A DNA stretch of 64,000 bases from Chromobacterium sp. IIBBL 290-4 (GCF_024207115.1 NZ_CP100128.1:620001-684000), one strand, 5' to 3'; shown: positions 17,235-27,110, counted from the stretch's first letter. Numbers and translations: made by a program. The notes: generated by a model from the letters alone, not told the origin.

Positions 17235-17603
17235 ATGAAAATGCATCAAGCTTCCGGGCAAGGCAAAAACCTGTTCACCGGCTATGGTCCCGGCCATGTG
17301 CTGATCAATGGCCAGCGCCACGACGGCAACCTGATCGTCAGCTCCGACGCCATCCAATCCTGGGCGGCCGCGGATATCGCCAGCCTGGGCGCGGAACATT
17401 TCGACGCGCTGCTGGCCCTGCAGCCGGAAGTGGTGCTGTTCGGCTCCGGCCTGAACCAGCGCTTCGTGCATCCCAAGCTATACGCCGCGCTGACCCAGGC
17501 CGGCATCGGCTTCGAATGCATGGACACCCAGGCCGCCTGCCGCACCTTCAACATCCTGCTGGCAGAAGACCGCCGCGTCGTCGCCGCCCTGCTGGCCATC
17601 TAA
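17235..17603 (+). CDS. Mth938-like domain protein (DUF498)
   Basis: 122 residues. The Mth938-like family (DUF498, COG3737) includes mitochondrial NDUFAF3, a complex I assembly factor, but the bacterial role is not settled. Typical blocks are YGPGHVLINGQRH, LIVSSDAIQSW, LQPEVVLFGSG and GIGFECMDTQAACRTFNILLAE, cited as MDTQAACRTFN. The ATG at 17235 is preceded by TTTTGGAG at proper distance. The 3' end overlaps the convergent transporter gene by 4 bases. Confidence 0.88.
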   Translation: MKMHQASGQGKNLFTGYGPGHVLINGQRHDGNLIVSSDAIQSWAAADIASLGAEHFDALLALQPEVVLFGSGLNQRFVHPKLYAALTQAGIGFECMDTQAACRTFNILLAEDRRVVAALLAI

Positions 17604-18907
17604 GCCCCGGTTTGCTCCCCGGCCTGGCGATACGCCCAGGCCAGGGCCGCCAGCAGCACCGCCAGCGAAACCAGGGCGCAGGACAAGGCCGCGGCGTTCC
17701 AGCCCGCGCCTATCGCCGCGCCGCCCAGGCTGGGACCCAGCACCGAACCGATGCGGCCTATGCCCAAACTCCAGCCCACGCCGGTCGCCCTTAAATTGGT
17801 AGGGTAGGCGCCGGCCGCCAAGGTATTGAGCGCCGGCTGCGCGCCGATGATGAAATAACCGGCGCAGAACAACACCACGAACAGCCAGGGCGCCTGGTCC
17901 TCAATCATGCCCAGCTGCCAGAAACTGAGCGCCGCGCCGAGAAAACACACTGTCAGTATGCCCTCGAAACCGCGGCGGTCCATCCAGTATCCCAGCTCGA
18001 AAGTCCCCGCCACGCCGCCCAGTTGCAGCATGCTGCTGGCCAGCAAGGCATAGTGCAGGGATAAGCCTTGGGTATGCAGCAGCAAAGGCATCCAGCTGGT
18101 CAGAAAATACAGAACGATCAAATTGATGAAGCTGAGCAGCCACAGCATGATGGTTCGCCGCGCCCGGCCGTTTTGGAACAAGGCGCGCACCGCGCCTCTT
18201 GGCTCCGGCCGCTCTTCCTGCGCCCATTCCACATCGGCCGGCAGCTTGGGCTCCATCCGCCGCAGCCAATGCGCCGCCGCCTCAGCCCGCCCCCGCAGCA
18301 GCAACCACTTGGCCGACTCGGGCAGCTCGCGCAACATCCATGCCCACAGCAGCAAGGGCAGCACGCCGCCCACGCAAAACACCCAGCGCCAGCCGTATGC
18401 CGGAATCAGCCAGGCCGACAGCAAGCCGCCCAACAGGCCGCCCACGGTAAAACATCCGGAAATCAGCATGGTCAGACTGGCTCGCCGCCGCGCCGGGCTG
18501 TACTCGCCCACCAGCGCCACCGCGTTCGGCAACACCCCGCCCAGCCCCAGCCCCGTCGCCAAACGCCAGCCCAGCAACTGCCACAAAGAATCCGCTCTGG
18601 CGCAGCAAAGCATTCCGCCGGCAAACAGCAGCGTGGAACACAGCAATACCGGACGACGGCCGATGCGGTCCGACAGCGCGCCGGACAGCAAAGCCCCCAG
18701 CAGCAGCCCCAACAAACCCGCGCTCAGCATCGGCCCCAAGGCCTCGCTCTCCAGATGCCACAGTTGCCGCAAAGACGGCGCCGCATAGGCCATTGCCTGC
18801 AGATCGAAGCCATCCAGAATGGCGCATAGCCCGCACATCAGCGACAGCCGAATCTGAAAGCCGCCCAAAGGCCTTTCATCCAACCATCGCCCCAACTCCA
18901 CCTTCAT
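17600..18907 (-). CDS. MFS transporter, aromatic acid:H+ symporter (AAHS) type
   Basis: 435 residues with twelve membrane segments. The AAHS family (PcaK, BenK, MhpT) takes up aromatic acids by proton symport. Support comes from the diagnostic DGFDLQAMAYAAP in TM1, the loop motif GALSDRIGRRPVL between TM2 and TM3, and LPESAKWLL before the central loop. Substrate is unknown; no aromatic catabolic genes are adjacent, although homogentisate genes lie 23 kb away. The gene is isolated and convergent with the Mth938-like gene. Confidence 0.85.
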   Translation of the reverse strand: MKVELGRWLDERPLGGFQIRLSLMCGLCAILDGFDLQAMAYAAPSLRQLWHLESEALGPMLSAGLLGLLLGALLSGALSDRIGRRPVLLCSTLLFAGGMLCCARADSLWQLLGWRLATGLGLGGVLPNAVALVGEYSPARRRASLTMLISGCFTVGGLLGGLLSAWLIPAYGWRWVFCVGGVLPLLLWAWMLRELPESAKWLLLRGRAEAAAHWLRRMEPKLPADVEWAQEERPEPRGAVRALFQNGRARRTIMLWLLSFINLIVLYFLTSWMPLLLHTQGLSLHYALLASSMLQLGGVAGTFELGYWMDRRGFEGILTVCFLGAALSFWQLGMIEDQAPWLFVVLFCAGYFIIGAQPALNTLAAGAYPTNLRATGVGWSLGIGRIGSVLGPSLGGAAIGAGWNAAALSCALVSLAVLLAALAWAYRQAGEQTGA

Positions 18908-19020
18908 CGCCGTCCGCTCCGATTGCCAGGGCTGCCAGCATCAAAGAAAGCGCGCCCGGGGTCAAGCTGGGACAAAGCATTGCTCATGCCATTTGCTTGT
19001 TTTATTTTCACAAACATGCC

Positions 19021-19057
19021 AAAAAAACGGCCATCGCGCGCAAGGCGGATGGCCGTC
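19021..19057 (-). terminator. Terminator of ndh
   Basis: On the minus strand ACGGCCATC and GATGGCCGT form a hairpin followed by TTTTTTT, 23 bases after the ndh stop codon. Confidence 0.88.
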
Positions 19058-19079
19058 ATTCCATGTCTGCGGTCTAAGC

Positions 19080-20396
19080 CTAATGCAGCTTCAGCGCCGG
19101 CCTCGCGGCGCGGCGCAGCTTGTCGCCGATGAACAGCAGCACCGCCAGCACCCAGCCATGCACCGCCGCCTGATGCATGCGGTACAGCGAGGCGTAGATC
19201 AACTTGGCGCCGCGGCCTTCCACGTGATAATCGCGCTTGGGTCCCACCACCGCCGCCAGACTACCCACCGCGGTATGCTTGCCCAGCGACACCATCATGC
19301 CCTGCGGCTTGAACACAAAGGGCCTTGCCGGCTTGTCATCCAGGCGGCGCGCCAGCTCGTCAGCCAGATAACGCGCCTGCTGGTGCGCCACCTGGGCGGT
19401 GGCCGCCAGCATGCGGCCGCTGTCGCCGTCCGGCGCGGCGGCGCAATCGCCCATCGCGTAGACGCAGTCGCCGCCGGCGCAATGCAGGCGAGTGTCCACC
19501 ACCAGCTGGTTGACGCGGTTGGTTTCCAGGCCATCCAGCCCCGCCAGCCAGCCCGGCGCTTTGACGCCGGCCGCCCAGACGGTGATGTCTGCGTCCACCT
19601 TGCGGCCGTCTTTCAGCATCACGCCGTCGGCCGTCACCTCCGCCACCAGGCTCTTGGTCAGCACATTGATGCGCTTGCCGGCCAGTTGCTCCTCGGCATA
19701 AGCCGACAGCGTCGGCGGCGCGGCGGCCAGAATGCGCTCAGCGCCCTCGATCACGCTGATCTTCACCCGCTCCGGCTGCAAACGCGCGCCGTAATGGTGC
19801 AGCTCGCACATGGTGTGATTCAGCTCCGCCGCCAATTCCACGCCGGTGGCGCCGCCGCCGACAATGGCGATGGACAGCGCGCGCGCCGGCTCTTCGCCGC
19901 TGCTGGCGCGGAAGGCCTGCTCCAGCACGCGATGGCGCAGCTTCTCGGCGTCATTGGGCGTGTTCAGGAACATCGCGTGCTCCGCCACGCCGGGCGTGCC
20001 GAAATCATTGGCCTCGGCCCCGACGGCGATCACCAGCCAATCGTAAGCGATCTCGCGCGCCGGGCTCAGCGGCAGGCCGTCGCGGCCCAGAATGGCCGAC
20101 AATCGGATGGTGCGGCGCTTCTGGTCCAGGCCCTGCATATAGCCGAACTCGAAGTCATAGCCGTTGCGATAGCCATGGGCAAAGTAGTTCACCTCGTCCT
20201 CGCCGGTATTCAAGGCTCCGGTGGCCACCTCATGCAGCAACGGTTTCCAGATATGGGTGGGCGAACCATCCACCAGCACGATCTGCGCTCGATGGCGCGC
20301 CCCCAGCGTGCGTCCCAGCCGAGTGGCCAGTTCCAGGCCCCCTGCCCCGCCCCCGACGATCACGATCCGCGGCACCGCCGCGTTGCGGCTTAACAT
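19080..20396 (-). CDS. ndh: Type II NADH dehydrogenase
   Basis: 438 residues. NDH-2 is a single-subunit FAD enzyme on the inner membrane face that oxidises NADH and reduces quinone without pumping protons. It has two Rossmann motifs: GGGAGGLELATRLG near residue 14, for FAD, and VGGGATGVELAAEL near 170, for NADH. Other typical blocks are WKPLLHEVATG, TVWAAGVKAPGWL and CVYAMGDCAA. The C-terminal region is amphipathic and basic, as expected for membrane attachment. The ATG at 20396 has AAGGAG upstream; earlier in-frame ATG lacks it. Confidence 0.93.
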   Translation of the reverse strand: MLSRNAAVPRIVIVGGGAGGLELATRLGRTLGARHRAQIVLVDGSPTHIWKPLLHEVATGALNTGEDEVNYFAHGYRNGYDFEFGYMQGLDQKRRTIRLSAILGRDGLPLSPAREIAYDWLVIAVGAEANDFGTPGVAEHAMFLNTPNDAEKLRHRVLEQAFRASSGEEPARALSIAIVGGGATGVELAAELNHTMCELHHYGARLQPERVKISVIEGAERILAAAPPTLSAYAEEQLAGKRINVLTKSLVAEVTADGVMLKDGRKVDADITVWAAGVKAPGWLAGLDGLETNRVNQLVVDTRLHCAGGDCVYAMGDCAAAPDGDSGRMLAATAQVAHQQARYLADELARRLDDKPARPFVFKPQGMMVSLGKHTAVGSLAAVVGPKRDYHVEGRGAKLIYASLYRMHQAAVHGWVLAVLLFIGDKLRRAARPALKLH

Positions 20397-20642
20397 AAGC
20401 TGCTCCTTATTAGTGGTATTTTTCGCCAAGATTACCGCATTTTCGCCGCCACAAGACGCGCTTGCCGATAATTAGCACCATGCCATGGCCAAAACATGTC
20501 AATCGCCTGATTCCAAAATCATTTTCCGCCACAGGTGCCGACTTTCCCTCCCCTACCCAAGCCCCTCCATGCGCATGCCATGGCACGCCTTTGCCATCAT
20601 TCTGGCCGTGGGGCGGAAGCCGATTTCCCGCCGCGAAACGCA

Positions 20643-20672
20643 AGAAAAAAGCCGCTCGAAAGGAGCGGCCAG
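20643..20672 (-). terminator. Second terminator downstream of ubiB
   Basis: On the minus strand GGCCGCTC-CTTTC-GAGCGGC is followed by TTTTTTCTTG. It lies 45 bases beyond the first ubiB terminator and acts as a back-up. Confidence 0.75.
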
Positions 20673-20710
20673 GGGCATAGCTGAAACAAATGGCGGATCG
20701 CCCCGCGCAA

Positions 20711-20738
20711 ACAAAAGCCGCCCGGCGGGGGCGGCTTG
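20711..20738 (-). terminator. First terminator downstream of ubiB
   Basis: On the minus strand AAGCCGCCC-CCGCC-GGGCGGCTT is followed by TTGTTTG, about 50 bases after the ubiB stop codon. Confidence 0.8.
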
Positions 20739-20788
20739 CGGCGTGGACAACACGCACGGCGGATCGCCCGCCAGCGGCGGCATCCGCC

Positions 20789-22315
20789 CTACAGCAGGGT
20801 TTTGGCCAGCAGCGCGGCCAGCAAGATGGCGATGAGCAAGAGCAGGAAGTTCTGCCGCTTCTGCTCGCGCATCAGGTGGATATAGCCCTCCACCAGCAGA
20901 TCCGTCTTGGCCGAGTTCAGCGTGTCGTGCAGCTTGCGCGGCAGCGTCGGCAGCGTGGTGGCCCATTGCGGCGCTTCGTTCTTCAGCGTGCGCAACATGC
21001 CGCGCCAACCGATCTGCTCATTCATCCACTTGGTCAGGAAAGGCTTGGCGGTGTCCCACAGGTCCAGCTCCGGGTCCAGCTGGCGGCCCAGCCCTTCGAT
21101 ATTGAGCAAGGTCTTCTGCAGCAACACCAGCTGCGGCTGGATTTCCACATTGAAGCGGCGGCTGGTTTCGAACAGGCGCAGCAGCACCATGCCGAACGAG
21201 ATCTGGCTCAGCGGCTTCTCGAAGATGGGCTCGCACACGGTGCGCACCGCAGCCTCCAGCTCCTCGGCGCGGGTATCCTTGGGCACCCAGCCGGACTCGA
21301 TGTGGGCGGTGGCCACGCGGTGGTAGTCGCGATTGAAGAAGGCCAGGAAGTTGACGGCCAGATAATGCTTGTCGGTCTCGGTGAGGCTGCCGACTATGCC
21401 GAAATCCAGCGCGATATAGCGGCCGTCGGCGGCGACGAAGATATTGCCCGGGTGCATGTCGGCATGGAAGAAGCCGTGGCGGAACACCTGGGTGAAGAAG
21501 ATCTCCACGCCGAAACGGCTCAGCTTCTTCAAATCCACGCCCGCCTCGCGCAGCCGGTTTATCTGCCCCACCGGGATGCCGTGCATCCACTCCAGCGTCA
21601 GCACTTCGCGGCTGGAATAATCGTAGAACACCTCGGGCACGATCAGCATGTCCGAGCCCTTGAAGTTGCGGCGCAGCTGCGAGGCGTTGGCCGCCTCATG
21701 CATCATGTCCAGCTCATCGTGCAGATATTTGTCGAACTCGGCCACCACCTCGCGCGGCTTCAGGCGCTTGCCGTCGGCGAACAGTCTCTCCACCCAGCCG
21801 GCCAGCGTGCGCATCAAGGACAGATCCTGTTCGATCACCGGCTGGATGCCGGGACGCAATACCTTGACCGCCACCTCGCGACCGCGGCTGCCATCCGGCT
21901 GCCGCAGCCAGGCCTTGTGCACCTGGGCGACCGAGGCGCTGGCCACCGGCTTCAGATCGAAATCGACGAACAGCTCGCCCACCTTGCGGCCCAGGCTGCG
22001 CTCCACCACGTCGCGGGCGATTTCGCCGTCGAAAGGCGGCACCCTATCCTGCAGCAAAGCCAGCTCTTCGGCGTACTCCGGCGGCAGCAGGTCGCGGCGG
22101 GTGGACAACACCTGGCCGAACTTGACGAAGATCGGCCCCAGGCTCTCCAGCGCCAAGCGCACCCGCTGCGGCAGCGGCGCCGAGGTGTCGCGGCGGACCG
22201 GGCACAGGCCGAACAGGCGGTGCAGGAAGGCGAGCTTGGAATGCCCTTGCAGGAAATCGTCCAGACCGTAACGGTACAGGGTGGCAACTATCTTCAGCGA
22301 ACGCGATATCGACAT
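20789..22315 (-). CDS. ubiB: Ubiquinone biosynthesis kinase/ATPase-like protein UbiB
   Basis: 508 residues. UbiB is an atypical (ADCK/COQ8-like) membrane-anchored kinase-fold ATPase required for ubiquinone synthesis. The KxGQ motif appears in [19 protein letters not shown], and the catalytic block [15 protein letters not shown] with DFGIVGSL follows, matching the unusual UbiB signature. Residues about 490-506 ([19 protein letters not shown]) form the C-terminal membrane anchor. The ATG at 22315 gives [19 protein letters not shown]; the longer open frame upstream overlaps ubiJ and is a shadow. It is the last gene of the ubiE-M15-ubiJ-ubiB run and is followed by tandem terminators. Confidence 0.95.
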   Translation of the reverse strand: MSISRSLKIVATLYRYGLDDFLQGHSKLAFLHRLFGLCPVRRDTSAPLPQRVRLALESLGPIFVKFGQVLSTRRDLLPPEYAEELALLQDRVPPFDGEIARDVVERSLGRKVGELFVDFDLKPVASASVAQVHKAWLRQPDGSRGREVAVKVLRPGIQPVIEQDLSLMRTLAGWVERLFADGKRLKPREVVAEFDKYLHDELDMMHEAANASQLRRNFKGSDMLIVPEVFYDYSSREVLTLEWMHGIPVGQINRLREAGVDLKKLSRFGVEIFFTQVFRHGFFHADMHPGNIFVAADGRYIALDFGIVGSLTETDKHYLAVNFLAFFNRDYHRVATAHIESGWVPKDTRAEELEAAVRTVCEPIFEKPLSQISFGMVLLRLFETSRRFNVEIQPQLVLLQKTLLNIEGLGRQLDPELDLWDTAKPFLTKWMNEQIGWRGMLRTLKNEAPQWATTLPTLPRKLHDTLNSAKTDLLVEGYIHLMREQKRQNFLLLLIAILLAALLAKTLL

Positions 22316-22328
22316 AAGTCCGTCAGGT

Positions 22329-22910
22329 TTAGGAGTTCTGTTTATTGTTGAGAGCGGCTTCCAGCCGCGCCAGCCGCTTTTCCAGCCGGCCGGCGTCGTC
22401 GCGCAGGCTATCCACGCCGGCGACGAAGCCATGCACCTGATTGCGGCCCGCCAGCAAGGGGGCCTCCTCGCGCAGGTGCTCGATCCAGCCGTCGGCCAGA
22501 CGGAACGCCAGCTGGCCCTTGAAGCCGAACAGGCCGCGCGCCAAGGTTTCCATGCGCTGCGCCGCCACGTCGCCGAACACCCGCGACAGGTCTTCGCTGG
22601 CATGCCATTGCAACTGGCCGACGATGCGGCCCAGCGCAGACGCGAGCTCGCTGTCGCCTTCCAGGGCGATGTCCGACATCTGCAAGTCCTGGCCGGACAA
22701 ATGCGCCAGCACCGCGCCGTGGCGCAGCTTGAGCCGCGCCTCCGGCTCGCCTTCGCAGGCGGCCAGCCAGCCTTCCTCGGTAATCACGCCGGCCACATGC
22801 AAGGGCGGCAGCGCGATGGCCACGCGGCGGCCGACATGAAGCGCCAGCTCGGCGCGGCGCGCCGGATGCTGGTTCAAAAGATGGTTGAAGGCGGCGATGG
22901 TCAGCGCCAT
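22329..22910 (-). CDS. ubiJ: Ubiquinone biosynthesis accessory factor UbiJ (SCP2 domain)
   Basis: 193 residues. UbiJ carries an SCP2 lipid-binding domain and is thought to present hydrophobic ubiquinone intermediates within the Ubi complex. The SCP2 region (about 10-110) includes [14 protein letters not shown] and [30 protein letters not shown], cited as [15 protein letters not shown], which is typical of COG3165. The C-terminus is a coiled coil ([20 protein letters not shown]). GGGAGGAAAC precedes the ATG at 22910. Only 13 bases separate it from ubiB. Confidence 0.9.
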   Translation of the reverse strand: MALTIAAFNHLLNQHPARRAELALHVGRRVAIALPPLHVAGVITEEGWLAACEGEPEARLKLRHGAVLAHLSGQDLQMSDIALEGDSELASALGRIVGQLQWHASEDLSRVFGDVAAQRMETLARGLFGFKGQLAFRLADGWIEHLREEAPLLAGRNQVHGFVAGVDSLRDDAGRLEKRLARLEAALNNKQNS

Positions 22911-22923
22911 GTGTTTCCTCCCG

Positions 22924-23439
22924 CTATGCCCGCCAGCGCCAATGCCAGGGCTCGTACAGATAGCCGCTGGCATTGCCGCGCGGATAGCTCAGATGAAAGC
23001 CGAAAGCCGCGGCGCGGCGGTTCAGCCAGGCGAAGGCGGCGGTGGTTTCAAACGCTTCTTCCAGCGGCTCCGATCCCGGCGCGCCGATATCGACGGCGCA
23101 GCCGCTGTGGTGCTCGCTGAAGCCCGGCGCGGCGCTGACCTGCAGAATCTGCTCCAGGCTCAGGCCGCGCGCCAGCTTGGCGGCGACGATCTCATGCTGC
23201 CGCGCCACGCTGCGGAAAGCGGACAACAGGAAAATCTCCACGCCCTCTTCCTCCGCGGCGCGCCGCATCGCCGTCCAGGCCGCCGCCGCCGCGGGCGTGA
23301 GCAGAAACTCGCGCCCCTCGGCATTGGTTTCCGCCACCGCCAGCTCGGCCGGCTCGGCATGGACCTCCAGCCCGCGCGCTTGCAGGATGGCGGGATCGAT
23401 GCCCAGTTCGGCCAAACGCGCCGCCAGCTCGGCTGGCAT
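22924..23439 (-). CDS. M15 family D-alanyl-D-alanine carboxypeptidase
   Basis: 171 residues. M15B (VanY-like) zinc peptidases trim D-Ala from peptidoglycan stem peptides. The family blocks are visible: LLSAFRSVARQ, FSEHHSGCAVDIG (Zn-binding His and Asp) and EPWHWRW with the third Zn ligand. No signal peptide is seen, which is odd for a periplasmic cell-wall enzyme. The ATG overlaps the ubiE stop as ATGA, and ubiJ starts 13 bases after its end, so it is embedded in the ubiquinone operon. Enzyme class is clear; its function in this operon is not. Confidence 0.88.
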   Translation of the reverse strand: MPAELAARLAELGIDPAILQARGLEVHAEPAELAVAETNAEGREFLLTPAAAAAWTAMRRAAEEEGVEIFLLSAFRSVARQHEIVAAKLARGLSLEQILQVSAAPGFSEHHSGCAVDIGAPGSEPLEEAFETTAAFAWLNRRAAAFGFHLSYPRGNASGYLYEPWHWRWRA

Positions 23440-24173
23440 CAGAACTTGACGCCCTTGTGCAGCGCAACAACGCCGCCGGAGAGATTATGGTAGTCCACCT
23501 TGCCGAAACCCGCGTCCAGCATCATCTGCTTCAGGGTTTCCTGATCCGGATGCATGCGGATGGATTCGGCCAGGTATTGGTAGCTGTCGGCGTCGTTCGC
23601 CACCAGCTTGCCCATGACCGGCAGTGCCTTGAAGGAATAGAAATCGTAGATGGGCGACAGCGGCTTCCACACCTTGGAGAATTCCAGCACGAACAGTTTG
23701 CCGCCCGGCTTCAGCACCCGACACATTTCCTTCAGCGCCGCGTCCTTGTGCGTCATATTGCGCAGGCCGAAGGCCACCGACACCGCGTCGAAATAATTGT
23801 CCGGGAAGGGCAGCTTCTCGGCGTCGGCCAGCGACACCGGCAGGATCACGCCTTCGTCCAGCAGGCGGTCGCGGCCCACGGTCAGCATGGAGCTATTGAT
23901 GTCGGTCAGCCACACTTCGCCGCTCTTGCCGACGCGCTTGGCCCAGCCGCGCGACAGGTCGCCGGTGCCGCCGGCGATATCCAGCACCTTGTCGCCGGCG
24001 CGCACGCCGGAGGTGGTCAGCGTGAAATGCTTCCACACCCGGTGCAGGCCGCCGGACATCAGGTCGTTCATCACATCGTACTTGCTGGCCACCGAGTGGA
24101 AGACTTCGGCCACTTTGCCGGCCTTCTCGCCCTCCGCCACGGTCTTGTAACCGAAATGCGTGCTCTTTTCCAT
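23439..24173 (-). CDS. ubiE: Demethylmenaquinone/ubiquinone methyltransferase UbiE
   Basis: 244 residues, near the usual 250. UbiE is the SAM-dependent C-methyltransferase of ubiquinone and menaquinone synthesis. Motifs: [22 protein letters not shown] at the start (cited as [13 protein letters not shown]), SAM motif [34 protein letters not shown] and [15 protein letters not shown]. The ATG at 24173 lies just 2 bases from the DUF971 stop, consistent with co-transcription. A longer in-frame start has no support. Confidence 0.96.
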   Translation of the reverse strand: MEKSTHFGYKTVAEGEKAGKVAEVFHSVASKYDVMNDLMSGGLHRVWKHFTLTTSGVRAGDKVLDIAGGTGDLSRGWAKRVGKSGEVWLTDINSSMLTVGRDRLLDEGVILPVSLADAEKLPFPDNYFDAVSVAFGLRNMTHKDAALKEMCRVLKPGGKLFVLEFSKVWKPLSPIYDFYSFKALPVMGKLVANDADSYQYLAESIRMHPDQETLKQMMLDAGFGKVDYHNLSGGVVALHKGVKF

Positions 24174-24175
24174 GC

Positions 24176-24547
24176 TCACTCCCTGCTCGCGCCGGCGGCG
24201 GCGAGCTTGTCCAGATATTGCTGCCAATACTGGTCGCGCTTGGCGCCCAGCTCGTATAGATAGGTCCAGCTGTAAAGGCCGCTGTCGTGGCCGTCGTCGA
24301 AAGTGATCTTCAAGGCGTAATGGCCAACCGGCTCCAGCGCGGTGATGCCGACGTGCTGCTTGCCGGTCTGCAGCCTCTCCTGGCCCACGCCATGGCCGCG
24401 CACTTCCGCCGACGGGGAGTAGACGCGCAGGTATTCGCAGGACAGCTCGAAGCGGGCGCCGTCGTCGAAAGCGATTTCCAGCAGTTTGGATACTTGGTGC
24501 AGCTGGATTTCCACCGGCTGCGCGGAAGGCAAAGACTGTCCTGACAT
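24176..24547 (-). CDS. DUF971 (GBBH-like N-terminal domain) protein
   Basis: 123 residues. DUF971 resembles the N-terminal domain of gamma-butyrobetaine hydroxylase, and related proteins are often found near Fe-S or ubiquinone genes; the function is not established. Typical blocks are [28 protein letters not shown] (cited as [19 protein letters not shown]) and [23 protein letters not shown] precedes the ATG at 24547; ATGs two and eight codons upstream are too close to it. It precedes ubiE by 2 bases. Confidence 0.88.
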   Translation of the reverse strand: MSGQSLPSAQPVEIQLHQVSKLLEIAFDDGARFELSCEYLRVYSPSAEVRGHGVGQERLQTGKQHVGITALEPVGHYALKITFDDGHDSGLYSWTYLYELGAKRDQYWQQYLDKLAAAGASRE

Positions 24548-24582
24548 GACCATCCTTCTCGTAAAATTCAATAACCGTCAGC

Positions 24583-24822
24583 TCACCCCATGATAACTGT
24601 GGGAAACTGCAAAACAGTCCCAATCACAATCAGGGATATCGCCAGCCATTGCTTATGCAACATGCGCCGGTTACTTCTCTTGAGTTCGTTTAACAGTGAG
24701 TCATTCATAAGCGCACTAGGCGCATAACCGCTTGGACTTCCCCGCCACAGCAGCACTGTCCCAACGCCTACCAAACACATGCCCAAGATCGTCATCACCT
24801 TAAACAGCACTTGGTAGGCCAT
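24583..24822 (-). CDS. Small two-helix membrane protein of unknown function
   Basis: 79 residues. Two hydrophobic segments (about 5-25 and 59-76) flank a polar, basic loop containing [22 protein letters not shown] lies 8 bases before the ATG. It stands between queA (5 bases upstream) and the DUF971 gene (35 bases downstream), so it is probably part of the same transcript. Its base composition is lower in GC than its neighbours. No family is recognised. Confidence 0.68.
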   Translation of the reverse strand: MAYQVLFKVMTILGMCLVGVGTVLLWRGSPSGYAPSALMNDSLLNELKRSNRRMLHKQWLAISLIVIGTVLQFPTVIMG

Positions 24823-24827
24823 GGGTA

Positions 24828-25850
24828 TCAGTCCTTTTTCTCCAGCAGCATGGCGTCGCCATAGCTGAAGAAGCGGTATTCGTTTTCCACCGCATGGCGG
24901 TAAGCGTTGCGGATTTCCTCGTAACCGGCGAAGGCCGACACCAGCATCAGCAGCGTGGACTTGGGCAGGTGGAAATTGGTCAGCAGGCCTTCGACCACGC
25001 GGAAACGATAACCTGGCGTGATGAAGATGTCGGTTTCGCCGCGGCCGGCCGCCAGCTCGCCGCCGCGCGCGGCGGACTCCAAGGCGCGCACGCTGGTGGT
25101 GCCGATGGCGATCACGCGGCCGCCGCGGGCGCGGGCGGCCGCGATGGCGTCAACCGTGGCTTGCGGGATGTCGTAGATCTCGCTGTGCATCTTGTGCTCG
25201 GCCACATTATCCACCTTCACCGGCTGGAAGGTGCCGGCGCCGACATGCAAGGTGACGAAGGCGGTTTCCACGCCCTGCGCTTTCAGCTTGGCCAGCATCT
25301 CATCAGTGAAGTGCAGGCCGGCGGTGGGCGCGGCCACCGCGCCCTGCTCGCGGGCATAGACCGTCTGGTAACGCTCGTCGTCGTCGTTCTCGGCGCTGCG
25401 CTCTATATAGGGTGGCAGCGGCAGCTTGCCGGAAGCCTCCAGGATGTCGAACACGTTTTCTTCGGCCAGGAAGCGCAGTTTGAACAGCGAATCGTGGCGC
25501 TCCACCATCTCCGCCTCCCAGCGGCCGGCGAAAATCAGCCGGCTGCCCGGCTTGGGCGCTTTGGAGGCGCGCACATGCGCCAGCGCGGTGTGGTCGTCCA
25601 GAACCCGCTCGATCAAGGCTTCCACCTTGCCGCCGCTGGCTTTTTCGCCGAACAGGCGGGCGCGGATCACGCGGGTGTCGTTGAACACCAACAAATCGCC
25701 CGGCTGCATCCTGGCGGGAAAGTCGGCGAAAGTCAGATCGGACAGCGCCATGCCGTCCACGTGCAGCAGGCGGCTGGCGCCGCGCACCTCCGGCGGATGC
25801 TGGGCGATCAGGGCTTCGGGCAGGTGGTAGTCGAAATCGGAGAGCTGCAT
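24828..25850 (-). CDS. queA: S-adenosylmethionine:tRNA ribosyltransferase-isomerase QueA
   Basis: 340 residues. QueA transfers and isomerises the ribosyl of SAM onto preQ1-modified tRNA, giving epoxyqueuosine at position 34. Blocks include [15 protein letters not shown] at the N-terminus, [44 protein letters not shown] and [19 protein letters not shown]. The ATG at 25850 is chosen by family start; another ATG lies 5 codons earlier, and neither has a strong ribosome-binding site. The gene is divergent from aroQ and heads the run of minus-strand genes down to ubiB. Confidence 0.96.
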   Translation of the reverse strand: MQLSDFDYHLPEALIAQHPPEVRGASRLLHVDGMALSDLTFADFPARMQPGDLLVFNDTRVIRARLFGEKASGGKVEALIERVLDDHTALAHVRASKAPKPGSRLIFAGRWEAEMVERHDSLFKLRFLAEENVFDILEASGKLPLPPYIERSAENDDDERYQTVYAREQGAVAAPTAGLHFTDEMLAKLKAQGVETAFVTLHVGAGTFQPVKVDNVAEHKMHSEIYDIPQATVDAIAAARARGGRVIAIGTTSVRALESAARGGELAAGRGETDIFITPGYRFRVVEGLLTNFHLPKSTLLMLVSAFAGYEEIRNAYRHAVENEYRFFSYGDAMLLEKKD

Positions 25851-26143
25851 TGTGGAATCTATCATTCAGAATCGGCGAATTATACTCGCGCGCGGCGGAC
25901 GGGCACAGTGGAGGAATGAAAGGAAGCGCCCGTAAAACGCTTGCCGACGCAAATATACTCATGACATATTGCAAACAAGCAACAGACAAATTTCTCAGCA
26001 AAATCTAGGGCTTTCACTCTAGTCCATGCTCGAAATCACTATAGTCCGCACTTGAACGGGTGTTTTAATTTCGGTAATTGCTGGACACTTTGCGGCGAAT
26101 TGCGGCAAACTCGCGGCCAATGATGAAAAACAGGAGTCTGGCC
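25851..26143. promoter_or_regulatory. Divergent promoter region of queA and aroQ
   Basis: About 290 bases, markedly AT-rich around 25940-26060. It must hold promoters in both directions, but no -35/-10 pair stands out. Nothing else was recognised. Confidence 0.4.
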
Positions 26144-26593
26144 TTGAGCCGATCCATCCTCGTGCTGCACGGCCCCAACCTCAACCTTTTGGGCGTGAGG
26201 GAGCCTCAACACTATGGTAGCGATACTCTGGACGACATCAACCAGCGCCTGTCGCGACAGGCCAAGGCGGCAGGTTACGCCTTGTCGGCATTGCAAAGCA
26301 ACGCCGAGCACATTCTGATAGAACGCATACACCAATGCCTGGATGACGGCACCGCCTTCATCCTGATCAATCCGGCGGCTTTCACCCACACCAGCGTCGC
26401 TCTGCGCGACGCGCTGGCGGCGGTGAAAGTGCCGTTCATTGAAATTCATCTATCCAACGTCCACGCCCGCGAACCCTTCCGCCAGCATTCGTATTTTTCC
26501 GATCTGGCGGTCGGCGTGATTTGCGGCTTGGGCGCCCATGGTTACGAGCTGGCCCTGGCGCACGCGCTGCGTCGCCTGGAAGCGACAGCCTGA
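26144..26593 (+). CDS. aroQ: Type II 3-dehydroquinate dehydratase
   Basis: 149 residues from a TTG codon. The enzyme makes 3-dehydroshikimate in the shikimate pathway. Signatures: [19 protein letters not shown] with the catalytic Tyr, [35 protein letters not shown] with the catalytic Asn region, and [22 protein letters not shown] with the catalytic His. The TTG at 26144 has AGGAG 7 bases upstream and gives [12 protein letters not shown], the usual family start. The ATGs at 26120/26123 would add 7-8 residues but have no binding site. It is the first gene of the accB-accC run. Confidence 0.94.
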   Translation: MSRSILVLHGPNLNLLGVREPQHYGSDTLDDINQRLSRQAKAAGYALSALQSNAEHILIERIHQCLDDGTAFILINPAAFTHTSVALRDALAAVKVPFIEIHLSNVHAREPFRQHSYFSDLAVGVICGLGAHGYELALAHALRRLEATA

Positions 26594-26627
26594 CCACTCT
26601 CACAGAACACCATTCGAAGGATCGACA

Positions 26628-27086
26628 ATGGACCTGCGTAAACTGAAAAAACTGATCGACTTGGTCGAAGAGTCCGGCATCGCCGAACTGGAAGTGACCG
26701 AGGGCGAAGAAAAAGTCCGCATCACCCGCGTCTCCTCGGCGCCGCAAGCCGCGTTCGCCCAGCCGATGGCCCAGATGTACGCCGCCCCGACGGCAGCGCC
26801 GGCCGCCGCTCCGGCCGCCGCCGCTCCTGCCGCCGCGCCGGCCGCCGACACCCAGAACGCGATGAAGTCGCCGATGGTCGGCACCTTCTACCGTTCGCCG
26901 AGCCCGGGCTCCAAGTCTTTCATCGAAGTGGGCCAGAGCGTGGCCGCCGGCGATACGCTGTGCATCATCGAAGCGATGAAGCTGATGAACGAGATCGAAG
27001 CCGATCGTTCCGGCGTGGTCAAGGCCATCCTGGTGGAAGACGGCCAGCCGGTGGAATACGGCGAACCGCTGTTCGTGATCGAGTAA
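26628..27086 (+). CDS. accB: Acetyl-CoA carboxylase biotin carboxyl carrier protein
   Basis: 152 residues. AccB carries biotin between the carboxylase and transferase parts of acetyl-CoA carboxylase in fatty-acid synthesis. The N-terminal region ([20 protein letters not shown] and on) is followed by an Ala/Pro-rich linker at 52-74. The biotinyl domain has the modified lysine K118 in [18 protein letters not shown] precedes the ATG. The gene lies 34 bases after aroQ and is followed by accC. Confidence 0.96.
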   Translation: MDLRKLKKLIDLVEESGIAELEVTEGEEKVRITRVSSAPQAAFAQPMAQMYAAPTAAPAAAPAAAAPAAAPAADTQNAMKSPMVGTFYRSPSPGSKSFIEVGQSVAAGDTLCIIEAMKLMNEIEADRSGVVKAILVEDGQPVEYGEPLFVIE

Positions 27087-27110
27087 GCCTCGAACGACAT
27101 CGCGAGATTC

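Larger units (their letters stand above)
20397..20788. other. Intergenic region between ubiB and ndh with no gene
   Basis: 392 bases. The part next to ndh (20397-20480) is AT-rich and must hold the ndh promoter, but no clear -35/-10 pair was found. The part next to ubiB holds two terminator hairpins, listed separately. Open frames here have no codon or motif support. Confidence 0.6.
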
